The translations under genes and the position numbers were made by a program. The notes beneath the pieces are model-generated. The model was not told the DNA's origin, did not search any database, and saw only the letters and a list, made by a program, of their open reading frames with translations. Below, piece by piece: positions 12,405 through 24,329 of a stretch of 64,000 bases of DNA. The stretch spans positions 155,841 through 219,840 of the forward strand of contig KN834824.1 in NCBI GenBank assembly GCA_000827265.1. Direction: 5' to 3'. Origin of the DNA: Collybiopsis luxurians FD-317 M1 (Eukaryota > Basidiomycota > Agaricomycetes > Agaricales > Omphalotaceae). Numbering within the stretch: the stretch's first letter is position 1; each line of letters starts with the position of its first letter.

Positions 12405-12989
12405 GATGGGAAGAGACGAAGGTTGTAACGAGGGGTCCACACCTATATATATTGTTATCCCAGTGTCAGATGACTATTTTCATCAACAACTCGTGATCTT
12501 CTGGTTGATTTCAACCTGTTATAATTCATTAGATACTACATGGATAGATAAGCGCGCATATATCTAAGCCAAATCGGTAAATCTTTCAGAGCGGTCAACT
12601 TTATGTTTGTCCTATGCTTTACACATATTTGGCACATCACATCTGCTGCCCCTCATGGAACCAGAGTAAACAATCGAGTCCAAGTCAATAAAAGCCAACC
12701 CTCCGGCATGCTGATTACTAAGTAGGTCCTGCGCCAAAAATCTGCCGCATCTTATGTACTAAGTATGTACGCGGTGGTTATTATCTAAAGAAACCGGTAA
12801 GTCAGAAGCTCCCACCTCTCCTAAAGCCTAATCTGAACCTTCCTCGGAAAACTCTTGCTACGTACGACACTCACATGGGGTCGTTTTGAGGTAGATCCAA
12901 ATTGTTGAATGAGATGACAACGGCTTTACCAAGGAGGGCAGGGAATACGACGGTCCACCTTTAGCATCTTACAACCTTGATTTGTATCC
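12405..12989. other. Intergenic, NLR A promoter
   Basis: Upstream region of NLR A and the 3' flank of tRNA ligase B. Homology with the flank of ligase A starts near 12970. No gene or clear TATA box seen. Confidence 0.4.
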
Positions 12990-15781
12990 CTATGACATCA
13001 ACCCCTTCACCCGACCCCTAACCTTCACCTCGCCAGAAATGACCTTCGACTCAATCCCATCCGTTTTCCCCGCCCTCCACGACTCCACCAACGCCTTCGC
13101 CTCAACCGGAGGTACCTCATCATCCCTCGTCCCAACCGTAACATGTAACCGCTTCCTCACTTCCTCCCCAAGTCTCTCAACAAACTGCGTTCCCACCTGA
13201 CTCTGATCCGCACCACTCCCACCAACGACCCTCATCTCATCGACCGTAACAGCCATAACCCTCTCATCCCAAACCACACTCCCCAGTGTCAACTCAAACA
13301 TCGGCGGATCCACCGCCGCATGCGCCTCCATACACCTCTCCCAGAGCTCGATCTCACCCGGTAAGCTCTTGCTATGTACGACGGTAACGTGTGGGCGTTT
13401 GGCGATCCGTTTCTGGTGTTTGAGGTGCATCCACATCGAATACGACTCCCCTTCGGTAAACACGTTCCCCAATACTTCTTCCAAGTTGACTTCAGGGAGG
13501 ATACCAAAGTATCTCGGAGCTGCGTCCTTCTTCTTCTTAGCCTTTTTCCCCTTCTCATCCTCTTCCTTATCCTTATCCTTCACCTCATACCCTAAAGCCT
13601 TCCCAATCCCCTCCTCAACCCTCCCCTCCTCCGGCCTCTCCAACCCCAACACCCTACACACCCCATCCACCGCCCTCCTCACCGCGCTCTCCAAATCTTC
13701 TTCCAACTCCATCTCCACAATATCGTCCACCTCCGCGGGAGTAAGGTCCTCACTCTGAGTGATGAACATCCACACGACGTCTTCGTGCGGACGCGACTTG
13801 GAAGACGCGTCGGCGCGGAGGGATTGGTGATTGGACCCGCGGGAGAGGATACGGTCGCCGCAGATTCGGTGGGTGGTGCTTTGGGGGTGGGAGAGGATGT
13901 CCCAGTATAGGGCGACGAGACGCGCAGGAGGGTGCGTTTTGTGTGCGAGGTCGCGGAGAGCGGTGCGGTGTTGGTACAGGTGGTTGTTCCTATGTAGAAT
14001 AGAATAGAATAGAGTGGAATTTTAGAATAAAAGGGAATTTTTCGAATGAGAAGGGAGAAACCTCGATACGAGACTTACTTGTCGGCGATAACGACGTCGT
14101 ACTTTTTCAACAAATTCTCCACATTCTTCAAAAAGACCGGAGCAGCTTTTTTTACATGGACATCGTCACTTTGGGTATGTCCGAATCCGAAAATATGTGC
14201 GAGGGCTACTGCGACTGCGGTTTTTCCTACAAAAGCCGAAGCCGAAAATAAAAGTACAGATCATTCGTTAGCGTCGGCCTCGTATGAATCGATTGAGAAG
14301 AGAGAAAGACACGAACCACAACCAGGAATAGCGACAGGGACAATGATCGTCTTCCCAGCCTGCGATTTCACCTCCCCATTTTCTTTCTCGAGTGTCATAT
14401 TCGCCGTTGTCGCGCTCGTCGATCCTCCTTCTCCCCCTTCCACAGCCTTCTTCCCGCCCTCACCCTCCAACCACGCCAAAAACCTCTCCCTCGTAGCAAT
14501 AATCCCCTTCCCCTTCGAATAATCCTTAAAACTCTTCGGATTTTTCAAAATCTCTCCAATAACCCACTTGGCATACACCTGCGTTTCCGGCCGTTTGGTT
14601 TTATTCTTTGGAATGCAGCTCTCCAGTGCGCCGGCAACCTTGGAGCCCTTCTGGTATGCAGATAGGAGGATTTTCGTGACTTCCCTCCAGTCCCGGTACA
14701 TCATGTAGGGTTCGTCGAATTTGACCTTGAAGAAGAACGTAGAACCGGGAGCGTACGGGCTCCTCCCTCCTCCTCCTCCACCCTTTCCCGCAGTGGAACC
14801 ATCCGTAACGCTCGTCCTCACCACGAACCCCTCCACTGCTTGCCCGTTCCAATGCTGCGTTTTGCTAACCTCGTCGGTGAATTTTTGAACCTCCTCTATA
14901 GAGTTGAGCGTGAGGGATTCGGTTTTGATGAACCCCCATTCGGCTGCAAACGCGTCGATGGTAGAGTGTGGGAGGGTATGGAAGGCTTTGGTGCAGGTGT
15001 TGAGGCCGTGGAGGTGGAGGCCGGTGAGGTGGGGTGGGTAGGGGAGGACGTGTTCCTCGAATGAGTCGTCGCAGAGCTAAATGACACGGGGAGGAATCAG
15101 AAACGAAATGGAAGCGAGAGAGAGGGATCGGGGACATGCGTACCTCCGCAACAGCAGTCCAGTTATTATCCCATAAAACTTTCGCGAACTCTGCCTCTGT
15201 CCTCCCTTTATCCTGCAGATATTTCCTCAGCCATTCTTCCCCAGCTTGCGCATGGCTCTTTTCCGCGTTTCCTACGGCCCCGACGGAGTGTTTGGATGTG
15301 ATGAGAAGTTTCGAGGGTGTTAAGGCGCCGATGAAGATGATACAGCCGTTGGATTTGAGCGAGAGGGTGTATGGCGGAGCAGTGTGTGTTTTGAGTGCGT
15401 CCCACTGATGAAACGATATCAGCCTTAGAAAACGCTTGAGAGTAACCTGGTTCGAATACTTACCGTAGTCCAAGGAACCTCTCCGATGTTGAAAAATTTA
15501 TCATACCCTCTAGCCACAATCCTCTGCTCCCCGCCCTCAACCTCCATCGTGAAAACGCCCCTCGCAAGCGTCGGAAACGGAGAAGGCACATCGTAATACT
15601 TGAATTCATTCATCTTCCAACTCCTCACCGTTAACTCTGGCTCAGCAGGAGCCGCATACGTGCTCGATCTGACTAGTTTTGGAGATTTTTTGGATATCTT
15701 GAACAAGGAATCGACTAGCTCTATGTCTTCAGGCTGAGTGGCGGGGTGGGGTATTCCGAGTTTACTGTTCGATGAAACCAT
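12990..15781 (-). CDS. TRL1: tRNA ligase, fungal Trl1 type (copy B, intact)
   Basis: Second complete Trl1. Exons (minus): 15464-15781, 15144-15404, 14317-15076, 14079-14226, 12990-13989; lengths 318, 261, 760, 148 and 1000 nt, identical to copy A except for one extra codon in the last exon (an added lysine in the KK..KKD linker). All catalytic motifs are kept: KSNG, split PGCGKT, HVTVVH and HVTVGTRD. Most differences from copy A are scattered single substitutions, many synonymous or in introns. All splice sites are canonical. Because both copies retain every motif, both may be functional; expression cannot be judged from sequence. The ligase 5' flank is similar to copy A for about 300 nt and then diverges. 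Confidence 0.95.
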
Positions 15782-17404
15782 TCTCGTGCAATTCTTTGGC
15801 GTACGGAGAAATAAAAATTTTGGAGAGGAAAGGCCTAAAGCCTGCCTGTACACAGATGGTATTATATTCAGTATGATGACTCCAAGTTGCGCGCCCGACT
15901 CCAAAGACGCGTTCAAACGACTCAGAGACTATCCAAAGAAGATCAGAGTGAATCGAGCAGGTTTGACAGAGGCAGCTCACTGTTTTCAGCTGTTTTATGC
16001 TCTTACTAACGTCGCACTGGTTTTGGTTGACATTGACGGTGAAGGTGTTGGGCGAAGGGAACCGGGCGCTTGATTGGCCCACGTGGTTTCAGCGCCAAAA
16101 CTCCGGCAACAATGAATTAACCACAGAAAGTTTGCAGTGAGTAATGAAAGCCATTGCCAGAACGTAGGTCCTGCCTACAACTTTCGACGGAGTTTTGGAG
16201 CTGGGGAAGGCGACGGGCGTTCATGTAAGGAAAAAAATTTCTCAATCAGTCTAATGGAGCTTGTACCTATGCATCTTCCAAGTTGAATCATAACCCCGTA
16301 ATTCGTAACCGTGATTTGTGTATAATCATGTCGAGAACTTGTTCCATTACAGATGTATGTACTTGAGGAGAAGTTCTCGGTGCGGTGAGAACAGATCTTC
16401 AAGGACAGATAAGTAGGAGGGGGTGCAAGTCTCGAGGCGGCCTTAACGAAGGGCCGATGCCAGCGTTTTCTGTATCTTGGCTTCCCGTTATCTACCAGTG
16501 GATACTGTAATGTAAGTGTTTTCAAGTGGGAACTGGAACAGATGAACGAGGCCAATCTAGAAACAGGGTCCGGCAATTGGAATTCCAGAAGAGCTACTGA
16601 AAACACTAACCGAATTTTCTCTTGATGAGTCAGATGCATCTCTGGCTGTACTTCTGTTCTTGAACTTAGCGGTAAAATACTATGCATATTTCTTGAAACT
16701 TTTGATTCATCCACACACATTTCAACAAGAAAGCGAGATATTGAACTCTTCTGGGTCTTGCAGAAGGGTTGCACTACATCCTGATAAGCACAATCCTCGA
16801 TTGAGATAGGATACGCGCAGAGCGAGATGTGAGTAATCAGAACCCGATGCATAAAGCGGTACTCAATGGTAGGAGCCCAAGACAACATTGGCCGAAACAT
16901 TGGCAAGGGTCTCTAGATATTGGCAATGTACTTGGGCATACGTTGCAGTGCTTTTGACTTGTTGCAAAAGATGGGATTCTATTTCTGACATTGTAGTACA
17001 GGAAGCTAGATAGAAAGATACTAGAATGAAAGGGAAACTGAAACAAAAAACAATATGAAATTCAAGCAAGAGGTACCACAGGTGATACTAACAGCATAAA
17101 GAAACCAGATATTATCCTGATATAGTGTACGAAATACCCACGATAAATATCTACATTTAGTTAATGTATAGTTAATGTACATAAGTGAGACGGTACAAGT
17201 CTCGTATGTCTGGTGGCTATTTGGGAATGTATGAAGCGCACAAGTGTGAAGAGAACTGATCGGATCATTTACAAAATGCTGCTGGAGGAAAAGTGAAACT
17301 AAAGGGTGTATACCGGCGTGCCTCCCCTCGAGGCATGCTCGCCAATTTGCACACAACAAGTTCGGGGCATAACCCCCTCATCAAGTGTAGACCGGAGATT
17401 CCTT
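15782..17404. other. Promoter of tRNA ligase B and 3' flank of NLR B
   Basis: Homology to the copy A promoter continues to about 16100 and then stops. A minus-strand open frame at 16175-16906 is 240 codons long but lacks an ATG at its start and has no domain I recognise; a short helical frame upstream (ending near 16863) could be an exon of the same small gene. I do not call it. The last 100 nt hold the point where the ankyrin sequence of NLR B is replaced by unrelated sequence. Confidence 0.35.
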
Positions 17405-19938
17405 GCATATTTGCCTCCTTGCACATTGACATTGGCTCCTGCCTGCTGCAAGCATTCAATTATTTCCATCCTGTCCTTAAATGCTGCAGCCTGAAGAGCG
17501 GTTCCATATTTTCCTCCTTGTACATTGATATCTGCTCCTGCCTCCAACAAGCATTTAATTATTGCCATTTTGCCCCCAGAAGCTGCAGCCTGAAGAGTGG
17601 TTCCATATTTTCCTCCCTGTGCATTGACATTGGCTCCAGCCTCCAACAAGGATCTAACTATTTCCATCTTGCCCCCAAAAGCTGCAGCCTGAAGAGCAGT
17701 TCCATATTTTCCCCCTTGTGCATTGGCATCCACTCCTGCCTGCAACAAGTGTTCAACTATTTTTATCTTTCCACTATAGACTGCAGCCTGAAGTGCAGTT
17801 CCATATTTGCCTCCTTGTGTATTAACATTGGCTCCTGACTTCAACAAGGATCTAACTATTTCCACCTCACCTACAAAAGCTGCAGCCTGAAGAGCAGTTC
17901 CATATATTCCTCCTTGTGCATTGACATCCACTCCTGCCTCCATCAAGGATCTAACTATTTCCATCTCACCCACAAAAGCTGCAGCCTGAAGGGCAGTTCC
18001 ATATATTCCTCCTTGTGCATTGACATCTGATCCTGCCTCCATCCAGGATCTAACTATTTCTATCTTTCCCCTAAAAGCAGCAACCTGAAGAGCAAGTCCA
18101 TATGTTCCTCCTTGTGCATTGACATTAGCTCCTGCCTCTAACAAGGATCTGACTATTTCTATCTTACCCCCAAAAGCTGCAGCCTGAAGAGCAGTTCCAT
18201 ATTCTCCATCTTGTACATTTACTTCAGCTCCTGCCTGCAACAAGTATTCAACTGTTTCCTGGTGGCCTTTATAAGCTGCAGCCTGAAGGGCAGTTCCATA
18301 TGCTCCCACATGAATATTGACACTGGCTCCTGCCTGTATCAGGTATGCCACTATTCCTATTTTGCCATTATAAGCTGCAGCCTGAAGGGCTGTCCCAAAT
18401 CTTCCTCCTTGGGTATTAATGTTTACTTCCTGCCAGTGTTCTGATACTTTTTTCATTTCACCATCCATTACACCCTGCAGCCTGCTGGCTTCATCCATCC
18501 CTGTTTGAGTCTTGGATTTTACAATGCCTACTGAATGAGGCTCAATAGATGCTGGCATAATGCTTTGTCCCTGCTTCCTCCCTGTTTATCTAATTATCTC
18601 CTCTACCGAATCGAGCCAGCCAAGGTATGATGCATAGTATAGTGGCTTTGGAATATCATCCAATTGCAATTCTGGTCATGCTTCTTGTGTCAACCATGGC
18701 TGATCCACCTGGCACAACCTCAACCAATTTAAATACTGAGGATTGTGTTCCTGAAAAAGAATACTACGTAAGTGAGCAATTTTTGGCCCTATGCCTGAAA
18801 GCTCATTGCAATGTTTTACCCAATTCTCTGTAGCATAGGTAGCTAGTGGACACATTTCAAAGTCATAGATCTCCCAGCTATTAAACTGAAGTAAATAAAT
18901 GATGCATATTTGAGCAATCGCTTCATGTCCCAAATCTTTGTTAATTTCAAATAGGTTCTTTACTTTAGCCCATGTATGTGTAGAAATTAAAAGCTCCTTC
19001 ACAGATATGTGGGCAAACTGAATCCTATTCTCTCCCCATACTGAATCAATCTGTACAAGGGTAGAGTCAATTATACTGTGTAACCCATCTTGCAATTCCA
19101 ATGGCCTATTGTTTTGCTCAAATTTTTCAAAATCCAAATCAATGGCAAGAATGTCTGCTGCTTGATTGAGCCTCAGTGGTTCATATGCATATAAAAGCCA
19201 CATGAAAATATGACATGCACTGTCAGTATGCACATCATCAATTCTCTGCAAGGTTTCCAAGTATATTTCATCCAGGTCCTTTGGCAATCTGGCAAGTGCT
19301 TCACAAATAGCTTTGGGAATTCTCAAACTTTGAAGGGATCGAATCTGGCAATCAACCCATTGGAATCTGTCCAATATCCAATCAGACATAGTTACATGGA
19401 CACCTTTACACATTGTACTTACTGTCCCTGTGCACCCTTGATTAAGCTGTTGAGAACCTTGTCATGGAGCTTTGAGCTCAATTTCCATTTGGTCAATTTG
19501 TTCTCAATATGGAGTTTGATATCTGAGCTAATCAGCTCATCTGCCAGCCTTATATTAGGCCATGTAGCAGAATCTTGTGAATCAAAGTGGCTTGTCACAA
19601 CAATATTACAGGTCCTTGGCAATACCAGAAGCAGGTCAATGACTAGATCTGGCTCATCACACTCATCCATGGCATCAATCACAATAAAGGTTCCTGACTC
19701 CTCTGTGATTGCCAGTAGAGTGATTTTTAAGTCTTCTGTTTCTGGACAGCTGAGACCTTTTTTGCACTTGTTGTAAAGGTCTTGTAGCAAAGGATGAACA
19801 CCTTCATGGTTGGATGCTACTTGAACCAGCAAGGAAAGCAGAAGACTACAGTAAGAAGACTTTATTTGGTTATTATCTTGCCTGTCAAAGTAGAAGTAGC
19901 TGACTTCCAGTTGAAGGTCTTTCACAATAGTTGGGATA
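17405..19938 (-). pseudogene. NACHT-ankyrin NLR (copy B, truncated and interrupted)
   Basis: Paralogue of NLR A. The NACHT exon (19423-19938) keeps the sensor and Walker B region (FIVIDAMDECDEPD) and splices as in copy A (GGGACA/GTAAGT to the acceptor at 19367). The next exon from 19366 runs through the NACHT-associated region. Breaks: homology to copy A stops at 19938, so the exons encoding the N-terminus and Walker A are absent; the frame stops at 18676 in the linker and again at about 18595 before the ankyrin part; the C-terminus ends after ten ankyrin repeats (18430 down to 17405) and switches to an unrelated 36-residue tail. Its repeats resemble copy A repeats but with a different variant set (for example VRSLLEAGANVN). 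A Mutator-like transposon abuts the missing 5' side, which probably explains the loss. CpG-poor like copy A. Confidence 0.88.
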
Positions 19939-20708
19939 ATTCTATTCGGCAACCCAGTTGCCACTTTGTCAACCCCTTCCTTCACAGCAATCTCACTTTG
20001 ATGGGGTTGCTGCCAGTCAGGTCCCCAGCCGTGTCTTGGTAAGCCACCGGAATTGTGACTCAACAACTTTGCCACATATTTCTTTCCTCCACTTGTTGCT
20101 CTATATTTCCTCGATCACTTTACTGCTTGAATTAATGATGCTGGGGCTCAACTTGATTATCGGACCTTTTGAGTAGGCTCAAAGGGGTAACTTAACCTGG
20201 CTTTTTCACAGAGAGTTACAGTGACACAATTACTTGTATAGAACATGTCGGGCTCTCAAATTTTGGGCCCACTTAAGCGTTTACTTGGACATGGAGCTTG
20301 GAGGTAGGTATGGAGATTCATCTTTGGAGTCATTGCTGAGCATTGGTCAGGTTATTCAGAGAGGCGGCCAGTTGTCATTGACAATATTATTTCTAAGTAC
20401 AGGATATGTTGAACTTGGTGTAGGCTCCTTTGTTGCTCATGGCATTTCATGGTGATTGGTGGTGCTGCTGTATGGATATGTACTGCTCTTCATACCTACA
20501 TCTTTCATGTTGCTTGGCTGGTTGCCTTTGGAGTGAGAGACTATACAGTACATTGTTTTCCATTCAGTTTGAGCCTGTATCTGACAATGTCTCCAGCTTT
20601 TTTTTTGTACTTAAATAGTCAAGGATCAAATGTGAAGAATTTACTCCTTGAATTGACCATCTTGTTGCTCATTTTCTTATCTCGAACTTGACTTCTTCAC
20701 TTGCTAAC

Positions 20709-22230
20709 ATGACATCATTTGAATTGTACACTACTCTGCCATGCTCAGCACTGTATTCTTCCAGCTTCTTCACTGCTTTAACCTTTCAGGATTGTTCTAC
20801 TGTTGACCTTCCTCTCCCACTTGCTGAGGGGTCTATCACCTGTTGGGTTTATAGCTGCAATGAACCCACTGACTTAGCTGCTTGTCAAATTGGTGATGAA
20901 GATATTCCAGCAGTGTTGGACTTGTGCCCCATCATGCTGGGTCTGAAGGATGCATATGAGGCTGAAAATCATTCAGTCTGCATGACCATTGTATCTGCAA
21001 ACGAGGATGTCTTCCTGGTTCTGATTCATTTTGCAAAGGTTAATGTCTTTTGTCTGCACTTACAGCTGGCTAAATGATCATTCTACAGCTTCATCTTTTC
21101 TGTGCTGTCAATAACAACTGTGAAGCTTTCATCTTTGCTTCCCAGCTAGCCAACTATATTGAGAGCAGTGGTATTTTCCCAGCAGAGGTTGTATATCACT
21201 TTCAACATTCTCAAATTAGCAGTGCAATCCATGGCTTCACTCTGTCAGATTTTCCGCTGTGGAAGCTTGGGACACTGCTAGGCAAGAACTACATTGATAA
21301 GAACATCATCAATGCCCTCACTGGGCTTCTCTGCTTTCATCAAGCAGCTCAGGTTCCACTTGCAGACCCTGCTTTCCTTATCCTTCCCACACTTTTCATT
21401 AGAAATATTGCTCATTGTGGCAGTAGAGTTGGTGGTACCAGCATGAATGCATTGTGTGACCACCTGAATGCTTTACCATACACTATTGAAGCAGTGGCTT
21501 TTCTTGCATGCATTGACAATCATTACACAGCTTATTACTATAATTGGACTTGTTTCAAGTATAGGGATACCCTCAGTGGTAAACCTCTTGAGGCATCCTC
21601 TTATGCTTTGGCCACCATGCAGAAGCTCATTGAGAAGATCAATCTGCCTCAAGTTACCCACTCTGTAAAGGGCAACATTGGGCTCCAGGGTACAGGATCA
21701 GGAAACTGCAGTATAGGTGCACTTGCATGGATTGAAAAGCAAATTAACCCATCAATCCCAGTCTGGACACATGATATGTCTGGTGCCCATTGTGACCATG
21801 CTCTGCTTGATCTCCTCCTTTACAATATGATTTCTCAAGGATCATTACATGTAAGCTGTTTCACTTGCACTTGGTTCAGTGATTGATATCTTTCAATAGG
21901 CTCAAGATCAATGGACTCTGTCCTGTCTCAGCTGGCCTGCTACTGCTCTGGGTGATGAGTTGCTACCCTTCAATGCTGGCTTTGATATTGAATATGATGA
22001 CTACAACCTCTTGGCATCTACGGTATTTATTTGCTGAGACTGTTTGAATGACTAGAGCTAACTCTTTCATAGGAACATCATCCCATTTTTCCATTCCTTG
22101 AGCATCTTCACAAGCCGAATACAGCTATCACATCCCTGGCCTTCCATAATCCATCTCTGTTACCCCTCAAATCTGATCATCCTTCTCCACCTGCAAAACC
22201 TCATGAGTACCCGTCCCTCAAATCCACGGA
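20709..22230 (+). pseudogene. Ulp1/C48-like protease gene of the MULE
   Basis: Open segments at 20709-21077, 21074-21886 and from 21898 onward, joined by probable introns (one GT...CAATAG near 21852-21897, another about 22024-22072). The catalytic layout of a C48 cysteine protease is visible in the second segment: a His in NHYTAYYY, a following acidic DTLSG segment, and the Gln-Cys pair in GLQGTGSGNCSIG. The remainder is unrecognised sequence that in related elements precedes the protease fold. Proteases of this fold act on SUMO or related conjugates in cells; in transposons their role is unknown. Frame continuity between the first two segments depends on splicing that I could not fix exactly. 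Confidence 0.6.
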
Positions 22231-22316
22231 TTTCTTCTCCTTGACCCTTAGGCCCTCATACTTCTCTACACAAAGTCACAAGTCCAAGCCTTCAATCTGT
22301 CAAAGATGAGCCATGC

Positions 22317-22920
22317 GAGGATGTAAAAATGGAGTTGATGGACACTGTCATTGACCTTACTTGGTCTTCATCCCCATCTTATGCTCCTGAAGTCATATCT
22401 GTACTTTCAAGTGATGAAGATGAGGTAAAGCCGCTTGCTGCATCAGGGCCAGTTCTATGACCTCCTCCTCAGGTTGCTGATACTATGCTTGCTGTTAGTA
22501 GAGTTTTCCCCAGCTGGGAAGCAGCAAAATCTGCTTTGTTCATGGCAGAAGAGAAGCTTGGGCATATATGGAAGCTTGATCAGTCAAAGAAAGATGAGTT
22601 GGGGTCATTGAAGAAGATCATATTTCATTGCCACCATGCTTGGAAACATGTTCCTGTTCATTCAAAGCTTGTTGATCCTTCTGACCATCATTGTGGGAAG
22701 AGCATCAAAACATCCTGCAGTGCACATGTAAATGTAAACCGAATTCATACAAATCTTTGGCATTTAACCACAGTCAATTGGATTCATAATCATGACAGAG
22801 AAATCCCTCCTGGAGGGAAAGCACCTATGTACCCTTACAGCTCAGCAAAAGCTAGTCAGTAGCCTTGCTACATCAACAAAATTTTCTTGCGATCATTTGG
22901 CAAAGGTTGTACAGAACCAG
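22317..22920 (+). pseudogene. MULE transposase, N-terminal part with FAR1-type domain
   Basis: Starts with an acidic leader containing VIDLT and VISVLSSDEDE, then an in-frame TGA at 22457, then the DNA-binding-type module: FPSWEAAKSAL, GHIWKL, KKDELGSLKKIIFHC and SIKTSCSAHVNVNRI, ending in WIHNHDREIP. The last 80 nt continue the conserved sequence (LVSSLATSTKFS, HLAKVVQNQ) in another frame, showing a frameshift near 22840. The reading is cut at 22920 by an insertion and resumes at 25306. Confidence 0.75.
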
Positions 22921-23402
22921 TTTCTAATCCTATGAGATATTGTGGAATGTATGCAATATGTGAATTTGAATGTAAGAATCCAAAATCGTACTGTGTAGAC
23001 AATAGCTTTCAAGACAATTTGTTAGTACTGGTATGGCTAGTATGAATGGTTTGTATGAAGACAATTGTTGAGTGGTTATAATGAAATTAACACCTATGTG
23101 AGTTGTTGATACTTACAATGCTTACCAGTTTGGATCAGTTCTTAACAGTATATGCAATGGTGATGTGTAAGAACACAATCCTAGAAGGATACTTTGTTAT
23201 ATGCTTGCTGTTACAATCACAGCAACTGTTGATGCCTTGGATGTAGGTAATGTTAGCTTGGAACAATAGTATTATTGGGATTCAATTGTCTGGTCAGATA
23301 TGGCAAGTGTTGATTCTGATTAGACAATGGTGCAAGGTGTATTGGGTTCTGGTATTGTGGATAGCTGTTATACGCGACCACGGCAAGTGTGACAAATTTA
23401 GG
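22916..23402. repeat. 487-bp direct repeat, copy 1
   Basis: Matches 23843-24329 at a constant offset of 927 with about two substitutions and no indel. It ends exactly at the run of Ns. Confidence 0.9.
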
Positions 23403-23422
23403 NNNNNNNNNNNNNNNNNNNN
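23403..23422. other. Assembly gap (20 N)
   Basis: Twenty Ns, a placeholder of unknown true length. It abuts the end of direct repeat copy 1. Confidence 1.
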
Positions 23423-23842
23423 ATCCAGATTACATACCAGCAGGATGATCTGGACTGTTATTGTACTGCCATGGGTTTTGCATCCTATGTTATGTGATTA
23501 GAAGTCTACTACTTGTATTACACTATTACACTACTGCTTCATATTACTAGTAGGTGGTTTATTGACTGGTGTAGAGTATACCAAACAGGTTTGAAGTTAA
23601 GCAGCAAGAAGTTGTTCACATGCAAGACCATGCATCAAGAGGCCTGTCAACAGTGCGTTGATCAGTAATACTTACAAACATGGATATTTACTTACCTATA
23701 TTAGATACTTGTACAGATTAACAGTCAACCATGTTGTGTGGTTGAGTTTTATGTAGACACTCAGCCCCTGAGTGTTGGTATATTGTACTTCTTCCGACTT
23801 AGCATGTATTTAATGTAGAAACTTTGCCTACCGAGTGTTATG

Positions 23843-24329
23843 ACCAGTTTCTAATCCTATGAGATATTGTGGAATGTATGCAATATGTGAATTTGAATGT
23901 AAGAATCCAAAATTGTACTGTGTAGACAATAGCTTTCAAGACAATTTGTTAGTACTGGTATGGTTAGTATGAATGGTTTGTATGAAGACAATTGTTGAGT
24001 GGTTATAATGAAATTAACACCTATGTGAGTTGTTGATACTTACAATGCTTACCAGTTTGGATCAGTTCTTAACAGTATATGCAATGGTGATGTGTAAGAA
24101 CACAATCCTAGAAGGATACTTTGTTATATGCTTGCTGTTACAATCACAGCAACTGTTGATGCCTTGGATGTAGGTAATGTTAGCTTGGAACAATAGTATT
24201 ATTGGGATTCAATTGTCTGGTCAGATATGGCAAGTGTTGATTCTGATTAGACAATGGTGCAAGGTGTATTGGGTTCTGGTATTGTGGATAGCTGTTATAC
24301 GCGACCACGGCAAGTGTGACAAATTTAGG
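23843..24329. repeat. 487-bp direct repeat, copy 2
   Basis: Second copy of the block at 22916-23402. It begins with the same ACCAGTT that in copy 1 belongs to the disrupted transposase gene, and it continues past the point where copy 1 hits the gap. Confidence 0.9.

Noticed and set aside
16175..16906. Minus-strand 243-codon open frame upstream of ligase B
   Set aside because: No ATG at its start, no recognised domain and no clear splice pattern; kept only as a note in the intergenic entry.
22916..24329. LTR pair of a retrotransposon
   Set aside because: Copies lack TG...CA ends, there is no retroelement coding sequence between them, and one copy begins with bases of the disrupted host gene.
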